Source: Clostridia bacterium
GTDB taxonomy: Bacteria > Bacillota > Clostridia > Oscillospirales > Acutalibacteraceae
Direction of reading: 5' to 3'
DNA length: 64,000 nt
Assembly: GCA_900755895.1 (NCBI GenBank)
Contig: CAAEIG010000081.1
Location: 186,001-250,000 of the forward strand
Below the pieces are notes generated by a model that had not been told where the DNA came from, searched no databases, and worked only from the letters and a program-made list of their open reading frames with translations. This document shows positions 58,216 to 64,000 of the stretch, piece by piece. A program made the position numbers and the translations under genes. Numbering within the stretch: the stretch's first letter is position 1; every line of letters begins with the position of its first letter.

Positions 58216-59802
58216 ATGAAAAAGTTCCTTGCGATCCTGCTGGCACTGGCTCTGTGCGTGAGCTGCTTTGCTGCCTGTGGATCCGACCAGGGCGGCAGCT
58301 CTTCTGCAGCTGGGGATTCCTCTGCTGCTGGCGATTCTTCCGCTGCCACTGACGGCGATTCTTCCGCTGCGGAAGAGGAGGGCACCTCCACCGATAACGG
58401 CGACCTGCCCACCATCTCCCTGATGATCGTCTGCGGCACCACTCCTCCCGATGCTGAGGCTGTGGCTGCTGAGCTGAGCAAGATCACCGCTGAGACCATC
58501 GGCTGCAACGTTGAGTTCATCACCTTTGAGGTGGGCAACTCCAAGCAGCAGATCTAGTTGCTGCTCTCCGGTGGCGACAACACCCTGGACATCTACTGGG
58601 CTGACGGTGGCGGCACTTCTGTCAACTTCGTCAACGCTGCTCTGAGCGGCCAGGCAATGCCCCTGGACGAGATCATGGCTCCCTATGCCGATGGCATGAA
58701 GGAAGCTCTGGGCGAGAATGTGTACAACGCTGGTATCGTTGACGGTGTGCAGTACGGTATTGGCCGTCTGCTGGACCAGGCTTCTTCCGCTGTGTTCACC
58801 ATTCGCGCTGACGTTGCTGAGCAGTTCGGCTACAAGAACGGCGACACCATTGCTTCCCTGGACGAGCTCACCGAGTTCTTCCGCCAGGTTCATGAAGCTT
58901 ATCCCGACATCCCGATCATCGGACCCAACAACGGTTCTGTGAACTGGGGCGACACCCGCGTGGACAACCTGGGCGACGCTAACATGCTGGGCGTGCTGGA
59001 CAACTACGGCCAGGATGAGACCATCACCAACTACTGGGAGAGCGACAAGTACCAGGAGCGTCTGGACTGCGTCAAAGAGTGGATGGAAATGGGCATCTAC
59101 ATGACCGACCTGATGAACGTTACCGAGGCTCCCTCCGACCTGATTCCTGCTGAGCGTTGCTTGGGCTGCTTTGCTGGCCACTTCTCCGCTGAGATGAACG
59201 GTATTTGGTCCACTCAGAACTTCGGTGTGGAGTGCGCTTCTCTGAAGCTGTATGATGACGCTGTTGCTGTTACTCCCGGCGCTTACTACTGCGTCAACCC
59301 CAACACTGAGAACGCTGACCTGTGCGCAGCTTTCCTGAATGAGATGGCTACCAACCCCGATGTTGCTAACCTGCTCATCAATGGTATCGAGGGCACTCAC
59401 TATCAGGTTCTTGAGGACGAGAACGGCGAGTACGCTGCCTACATGGATGGCAAGGATGTTTCTTCCACTGGCTGGTGCATGGGCTACAGCTGGACTGCTC
59501 TGAACTCCACCATTTCTCTGCCCTTCGAGTACCCCTCTGACTACTTCCAGCAGCTGCTGGATTCCAACGCTTCTGCTAAGCAGTCCAAGGCTTTCGGCGT
59601 TCAGTTCAACACTGACGAGTGCGCTGATGCTCTGGCCGCTTGCACCAACGTTGTGTCTCAGTACAACAACCCCATCCTCTCCGGCTCTGTGCAGGATGTC
59701 GACGCTACTGCTGAGCAGTTCCGTCAGGCTCTGAAGGATGCTGGCATCGATGAGATCATCGCTGTCAAGCAGGCTCAGCTGGATGCCGCTCTGGGCAAGT
59801 AA
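58216..59802 (+). pseudogene. extracellular sugar-binding lipoprotein, interrupted by in-frame TAG
   Basis: A 528-codon gene for an ABC-type family 1 solute-binding protein. The signal peptide MKKFLAILLALALCVSCFAAC ends in a lipobox Cys (about residue 21), followed by a Ser/Ala/Asp-rich tether. At 58555-58557 the frame meets TAG after SKQQI and goes on in the same frame with LLLSGGDNTLDIYW. That segment is conserved in these proteins (usually QQIxLxLxSGxxxD), so one CAG to TAG change would explain it. The rest (59 to 59.8 kb) is intact and codon use does not change. It is a recent nonsense mutation or a sequence error; permeases downstream are intact. Confidence 0.85.
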
Positions 59803-59839
59803 ATTCTATAGCAAAGCTTGAAAAAGCTTGATTTGTGTG

Positions 59840-59865
59840 TAGGCCGATAAGTGTTTATCGGCCTA
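59840..59865 (+). promoter_or_regulatory. intercistronic hairpin after the binding-protein gene
   Basis: TAGGCCGATAA pairs with TTATCGGCCTA around GTGT, with no T run behind it. Such hairpins often protect the 3' end of binding-protein mRNA, raising it over the permease message. Confidence 0.65.
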
Positions 59866-60008
59866 TACGCAAATTATAGGTTAGGTGCAACGCTTACCTG
59901 TTCATAGTTTTGCCCCTTTCGCTCTTCTTTTAGAAGGCTTTCGCAACCTGTTGGTTGTGTTTATAGTTCGGTTCATGTTTTTTCAAAAGAGAGGAAAGTG
60001 ATTGTCAA

Positions 60009-60956
60009 ATGTCTACCATGGTTCCCGCTGAAAAGGGGAAAAAGGTCAAGAAGAGCAGTTATCTGTCCCGGACGCTGCCTCTTTACATTATGATGGTACC
60101 GGGCCTGGCTTACCTGGTCATCAACAACTACCTTCCTATGTTCGGCCTGACCTTCGCCTTTAAGGATATCAACTTTACCACCGGTGTGTGGGCGAGCCCC
60201 TGGTGTGGTTTGGATAACTTCGGCTATCTGTTCCGTACGCAGGACGCCTTCATCATCTTCCGGAACACCGTGTTGTACAACGTGGTGTTCATTGTGCTAG
60301 GCACTGTTCTGGCCATCACCGTGGCCATCCTGCTCTCTCAGGTGAAGGGCAAGATGATGCGTGTTTATCAGACCACCATTTTGATTCCTTACCTGATCGC
60401 TATCACGGTTGTGGCCTATTTGGGCTATGCCTTCCTGTCCACGGACACTGGCTTCATCAACAAGTCCATTCTGGTTCCGTTGGGATTTGAGCCCATCAGT
60501 TTCTATTCCAATGCTGGCTATTGGCCCGCCATTTTGATCTTCATCTATCTGTGGAAGAACTTCGGTTACAACACCATTCTTTACTATGCAACCCTCATCG
60601 GCATTGATGATTCTTACTATGAGGCTTCCGTGATTGACGGCGCCAGCACCTGGCAGCAGATCCGTCACATCACTCTGCCTTGCCTGAAGACCACGATCAT
60701 CACCCTGACCATCATGGCTATCGGCCGTATGTTCTACTCTGATTTCGGCCTGTTCTATCAGGTGCCCATGAGCAACGGCCTTCTGTACAACGCCACTCAG
60801 ACCATCGACACCTATGTGTTCCGTGCTTTGCTGCAGAACAATGACGTGGGTCGTTCTGCTGCTGCCGGCTTCCTGCAGTCCATTCTGGGCTTTGTGTTGG
60901 TGCTGGGCGCCAATATGGTTGTGAGAAAAGTGGATAAGGACAGCGCGCTGTTCTAA
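60009..60956 (+). CDS. sugar ABC transporter permease, LplB type
   Basis: A 315-residue inner-membrane permease with six helices. The N-terminus is basic (KGKKVKKSS), and the EAA loop reads YEASVIDGASTWQQIRHITLPCLK (about 198-221). The FGLTFAFKDINF segment after helix 1 is typical of LplB/YteP permeases for complex oligosaccharides. Works with the next gene and the upstream binding protein; no ATPase gene is present, so a shared MsmK-type ATPase encoded elsewhere is likely. Confidence 0.93.
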   Translation: MSTMVPAEKGKKVKKSSYLSRTLPLYIMMVPGLAYLVINNYLPMFGLTFAFKDINFTTGVWASPWCGLDNFGYLFRTQDAFIIFRNTVLYNVVFIVLGTVLAITVAILLSQVKGKMMRVYQTTILIPYLIAITVVAYLGYAFLSTDTGFINKSILVPLGFEPISFYSNAGYWPAILIFIYLWKNFGYNTILYYATLIGIDDSYYEASVIDGASTWQQIRHITLPCLKTTIITLTIMAIGRMFYSDFGLFYQVPMSNGLLYNATQTIDTYVFRALLQNNDVGRSAAAGFLQSILGFVLVLGANMVVRKVDKDSALF

Positions 60957-60985
60957 TTTCATTACAGAAAAAGGGTGAATTTCAA

Positions 60986-61876
60986 GTGATTACATCAAGC
61001 AAACTTTCTAAAATCGTTCCTCATGTAGTGCTGGTCATCCTGTCGCTGATGTGCGTGCTGCCCCTGCTGTTGTTGGTTATGGCCTCCTTCACTGACGAGG
61101 CTGTGCTGACTGCCAATGGTTATTCCTTCTTCCCGGCAAAATTCAGCCTGGGTTCTTACCAGTACATCTTCCGTGCCAGCCAGACTGTGTTCCGTGCTTA
61201 TGGCATGACCTTCCTGATCACCATTGTGGGTACTACCTGCAACGTGGTGTTCACCATCGGTCTGTCCTATCCTCTGTCTCGTCCTGAGCTGAAGGGCCGG
61301 AATCTCATCGCCTTCCTGGTGTTCTTCACCATGTTGTTCAATGGCGGTCTGGTGCCCACCTACATCATCTACTCTCAGGTTTTCCAGATCCGCGATACCA
61401 TCGCTGCCATGATCGTTCCCACGTTCCTCATGAGTGCTTTCAATGTCATTCTGATGCGGAACTATTTCAAGACCAATGTGCCTGATGCCATCATCGAGGC
61501 TGCCCATCTGGACGGTGCCAGCGAGCTGCGCACCCTGATCAATGTGGTGCTGCCCATCTCCGTGCCGATCATCGGTACTATCGGCCTGATGGCAGGTCTG
61601 GCTTACTGGAACGACTGGACCAACGGTCTGTACTACATTGTGAAGCGTCAGGAGTACTACAGCATTCAGAACGTGTTGACCAACATGCTGAATAACCTGC
61701 AGTTCCTGAAGTCTTCCGCCCAGATGCAAGGCATCAACATCGAGTTGGGTACCTTGCCCAGCGCTGGTGTGCGTATGGCAATTGCTGTGGTGGCTGTTGT
61801 GCCCATCATGATTGTGTATCCCTTCATCCAGAAGTCCTTTGTCAAGGGCATCGTTATCGGCGGCGTGAAGGGCTAA
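60986..61876 (+). CDS. carbohydrate ABC transporter permease, LplC/YtcP type
   Basis: A 296-residue second permease. Six helices, the EAA loop DAIIEAAHLDGASELRTLINVVLPIS (about 168-193), and a C-terminal FIQKSFVKGIVIGGVKG that is standard for this family. The GTG start at 60986 follows AAAAGGGTG. Together with LplB-like permease it forms the translocation channel. Confidence 0.94.
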   Translation: MITSSKLSKIVPHVVLVILSLMCVLPLLLLVMASFTDEAVLTANGYSFFPAKFSLGSYQYIFRASQTVFRAYGMTFLITIVGTTCNVVFTIGLSYPLSRPELKGRNLIAFLVFFTMLFNGGLVPTYIIYSQVFQIRDTIAAMIVPTFLMSAFNVILMRNYFKTNVPDAIIEAAHLDGASELRTLINVVLPISVPIIGTIGLMAGLAYWNDWTNGLYYIVKRQEYYSIQNVLTNMLNNLQFLKSSAQMQGINIELGTLPSAGVRMAIAVVAVVPIMIVYPFIQKSFVKGIVIGGVKG

Positions 61877-61907
61877 TTCTCCAAAGCTCGTCGAAAAATG
61901 GATTGAC

Positions 61908-61963
61908 CCGCCCCAAACAGGGAGTTTTCTGCTGTGAGCCCTGCTTGGGGCGGTTTCCTTTTT
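61908..61963 (+). terminator. terminator of the ABC operon
   Basis: CCGCCCCAAACAGGG pairs with CCCTGCTTGGGGCGG (one mismatch) around a 16-base loop, followed by a T-rich tail. Confidence 0.87.
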
Positions 61964-62064
61964 CTAGAAAATCCTAGCAGTGCGAAACGGCCTAATCTAA
62001 GCTGTTCATTCTCAAAAGTACGCAATACAATAGTCCAAAAGAAACCGTGAAAGGAGTAACGTTG

Positions 62065-62889
62065 ATGAAAATTTCTGAGATTATCCAAAAGCTGGAAGCC
62101 TACCAAGGCCCATTGACAGAGGGCGTAAAAACCTGTGACATCGTTCAGTACGGGGACCCCGATAAGGAGTGTACAGGCATCGTCACAACCTGTTGCCCTA
62201 CTGCTGCCGTCATCCAGAAGGCAGCAGAGCTTGGATGCAATTTCATCATTGGTCACGAGCCGCTGTTTTTTGACGGTTGGGACCGAACAGATTGGCTGGA
62301 TGAGAATCCCACCTACTTGGCAAAGAAGCAACTGTTGGACGAGACTGGTATCACGGTATATCGCACCCATGACCACATGCACAGCCAGAAACCCGATGGC
62401 ATTTTCTCCGGATTGACCAAGCTTTTGGGCTGGGAGAAGTATTTGACCAATCCCACTTATATGCCCGGATGTGTTTATCAATTCCCCGAGACCACGCTGG
62501 GTGCCGTGGCAGATCAGCTCATTAAGACTATGCACATCGACGGTCTCCGTATGGTGGGGGATCCTGAGATGAAGGTCACTAGAGCTGGAGTGGTTTTCCA
62601 TTTCCTGGGCAACGAGATGGACCAGAAAACTATCCAGTTTATTGAGGAGAATGATATCCAGGTGATCATTCCCGGTGAAACTGTGGACTGGACTGTGGTG
62701 GAGTATGTGCAGGACTCTCAGACTTTGGGAAAGACTCGTGCTCTGTTGAATCCCGGTCATTTCAATTGGGAGGAGCCGGGTATGGAGTACATGGTTCAAT
62801 GGCTGCCCCAGGTGATTGGGGAAGAGGTCCCTGTGAAATTTGTGCAGTCTGGCAACCAGTTCCTCTGGCGGCAGAGTGCCCAAAATTGA
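62065..62889 (+). CDS. Nif3-like dinuclear metal center protein
   Basis: A 274-residue Nif3/YqfO-type protein. It has VTTCCPTAAVIQKAAELGCNFIIGHEPLFF with the metal-binding HEP segment, HDHMHSQKPDG and a late GE metal segment (IIPGETVDWT). In this variant some usual His ligands are shifted. Function of the family is not settled (GTP cyclohydrolase I type 2 label is historical). Start at 62065 after AAAGGAG. Downstream of the ABC operon but separated by its terminator. Confidence 0.82.
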   Translation: MKISEIIQKLEAYQGPLTEGVKTCDIVQYGDPDKECTGIVTTCCPTAAVIQKAAELGCNFIIGHEPLFFDGWDRTDWLDENPTYLAKKQLLDETGITVYRTHDHMHSQKPDGIFSGLTKLLGWEKYLTNPTYMPGCVYQFPETTLGAVADQLIKTMHIDGLRMVGDPEMKVTRAGVVFHFLGNEMDQKTIQFIEENDIQVIIPGETVDWTVVEYVQDSQTLGKTRALLNPGHFNWEEPGMEYMVQWLPQVIGEEVPVKFVQSGNQFLWRQSAQN

Positions 62890-62907
62890 AGGCCTATATA
62901 GAAAACG

Positions 62908-62939
62908 AGCCCGGCTCTCCTGAGAGAGCTGGGCTTTTT
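62908..62939. terminator. terminator between Nif3-like and response regulator genes
   Basis: AGCCCGGCTCTC pairs with GAGAGCTGGGCT, followed by T5. Confidence 0.88.
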
Positions 62940-62951
62940 GTATGTGAGAGT

Positions 62952-63623
62952 TCAGTGCTCTTCTAGCACATATCCCGCACCCCGCAGGAATCGAATCTCC
63001 ACATGGGATTCCAGAGCGGCAAGCTTTTTGCGGATGTTTGAAATGTGTACCCAGACCACACTGGTGTCCACTTCGCTGTCCCATCCCCAAATATGAGCGA
63101 GGAATTCTCCTGTGGTCACCACAAATCCGGGCCGCTGCATCAGCATCTCCATCAACTGGAATTCCCTGCCGCTGAGCAGCTGGCTCCGTCCCTCCCAGGC
63201 AAGCTGAAAAGAGGAGCGGTTTAGAGAAAGCCCGCCCCAAGTGAGTAAGTCCGGTGTAAAGCTGTCCTTTCGGCGAAGCATGGCGCGTACTCGGGCTAAC
63301 AGCTCCGAAAGAGGAGCGGGTTTCATCAAGAAATCATCGGCACCGGCATCGAGACATTCCACACGCAGGCGCACCTCGTTTCTGTCTGTGAGGAATAAGG
63401 TGGGCGTGGAGATCCCCTTTCCTCGCAGACGGCACAACACCTCCATTCCATCCATGCTGGGAAGGGAAAAGTCAAGGATCAGACCGTCGTATTCCCCTGT
63501 TTCGGCGTAAAGCAAGGCATCCTTGCCACTGGTTACGCCGTCCACCAAATAGTTGTTCGTCTCAAAGAAGCGCTTCAAGGCCTTTACTGCCTTTGTGTCC
63601 TCCTGAGCGATCAACAGCCGCAT
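62952..63623 (-). CDS. OmpR/PhoB-family response regulator
   Basis: A 223-residue two-component regulator. Receiver domain: MRLLIAQEDTKAVK with acidic residues, phospho-acceptor Asp in YDGLILDFSLPSMDG (about 53), switch residue in PTLFLTDR, Lys in FLMKPAPLSEL. The C-terminal winged helix has FQLMEMLMQRPGFVVTTGEFLAHIWGWDSEVDTSVVWVHISNIRKKL (long recognition segment). The partner histidine kinase is not in the window. Confidence 0.93.
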   Translation of the reverse strand: MRLLIAQEDTKAVKALKRFFETNNYLVDGVTSGKDALLYAETGEYDGLILDFSLPSMDGMEVLCRLRGKGISTPTLFLTDRNEVRLRVECLDAGADDFLMKPAPLSELLARVRAMLRRKDSFTPDLLTWGGLSLNRSSFQLAWEGRSQLLSGREFQLMEMLMQRPGFVVTTGEFLAHIWGWDSEVDTSVVWVHISNIRKKLAALESHVEIRFLRGAGYVLEEH

Positions 63624-63763
63624 GGCGACACCACCTTTCCATTCTCAGAATATCACCCCAATCTTAAGGGAATCCGAAGGGAATTTGAACTTTATGTGAG
63701 CTTTAGGCTGGCTTAAGGTAGGGGCCGTAAGATGATGGGGAAATTAACACAGGAGGTTTCCCC

Positions 63764-64000
63764 ATGGACCAGGAACTGTTTGAAGGATTGAAAAAAGGGA
63801 GGCGCTGGGCGCTGGAGGCAGTCTGCCAAGAAAACCTGCAGCGCTCGTGGTATTTGAGCTGTCAGTTGACGGGAAATCCCGCATCCGGTGGGGCGTTGCT
63901 GCTGGGGGCGTGGAAAGGCGCTCTGGAAGAGGTGAAGGGCGCCGGAAGTCCTCCGGAGGACAGCTTTCAGACAATCCTTTCTCGCAAACTGTTGGAGCTT
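63764..64000 (+). CDS. sigma-70 family (ECF-like) factor, N-terminal part, cut by window end
   Basis: An open frame of 79 codons from an ATG preceded by AGGAGG, running to the last base. It reads MDQELFEGLKKGRRWALEAV and then LQRSWYLSCQLTGNPASGG, which resembles region 2 of ECF sigma factors (x-LYxLAxRLTGNxxDAEDLLQ) but with degenerate Asp/Glu residues. A long frame on the opposite strand is a shadow. Identification is tentative because only the start is visible. Confidence 0.6.
   Translation, partial: MDQELFEGLKKGRRWALEAVCQENLQRSWYLSCQLTGNPASGGALLLGAWKGALEEVKGAGSPPEDSFQTILSRKLLEL

Noticed and set aside
61873..63240. Minus-strand frame of about 455 codons across the Nif3-like gene and into the response regulator
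   Set aside because: It runs through the ABC terminator and a recognisable plus-strand protein; no motif in the translation.

Overview
The window looks like a chromosome segment of a gut-type Gram-positive anaerobe of the class Clostridia, most likely family Oscillospiraceae. This is an inference. It rests on moderately high GC in the core genes, a YqeG-type phosphatase, an ANTAR/glutamine-synthetase cluster, a type I c-di-GMP riboswitch, a Na+-pump decarboxylase beta subunit, clean TTGACA/TATAAT promoters and AGGAGG ribosome binding sites. The standard genetic code is in use: many intact genes end in TGA or TAG.

Bases 1-6300 are accessory and partly decayed. They hold a UmuC-like polymerase operon (with YolD-like protein), a long perfect hairpin, a frameshifted membrane-protein gene beside an intact relative, a 5'-truncated RHS tip, several unrecognised gene remnants, a broken XRE regulator and a damaged tRNA-Thr copy with its terminator. 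The tRNA remnant is a plausible old integration boundary. A cytoplasmic GH29 fucosidase follows, behind a strong promoter, a LacI-type operator and a terminator-like hairpin in the leader.

Bases 8200-35100 are mostly housekeeping: recR, ybaB-like, dnaX with SRP RNA upstream, purF, a nitrogen operon (GOGAT-type amidotransferase, GOGAT synthase domain, divergent glutamine synthetase, ANTAR regulator), rpsU, yqeG-like, M24 peptidase, efp, KDPG aldolase with an IlvD/Edd dehydratase, aroD, a tandem AAA ATPase, an ABC-F ATPase and an M3 peptidase. The leader of the nitrogen operon carries a hairpin that fits an ANTAR antitermination site overlapping a terminator. Bases 35200-41900 hold a sugar acetyltransferase, a probable Mn2+ (yybP-ykoY) riboswitch in front of a decarboxylase beta subunit and a 46-residue membrane subunit, an XRE regulator with a membrane partner, asnA, a patatin and trmB.

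Bases 41900-52270 form one long operon under a c-di-GMP-I riboswitch with terminator: VTC-domain protein, DUF4956 protein (interrupted by an in-frame TGA), CotH-type kinase, TIM-barrel secreted protein, HEAT-repeat protein, processive GT2 glycosyltransferase, coiled-coil protein, and an EAL phosphodiesterase with a degenerate GGDEF domain. This is the best candidate for an under-described system: a c-di-GMP-switched surface polymer assembly and modification locus that encodes its own second-messenger hydrolase.

Bases 52300-61970 are a carbohydrate locus: serine hydrolase, GH32 enzyme, esterase, LacI regulator, then a solute-binding lipoprotein (interrupted by an in-frame TAG) and two permeases. 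Three promoters (fucosidase, serine hydrolase, binding protein) share the same TTGACA-17-TATNCT core with an AACGTTT operator 16-17 bases downstream. This points to one regulon of the local LacI protein spanning 50 kb. The window closes with a Nif3-like protein, an OmpR-type response regulator and the start of a sigma-factor-like gene.
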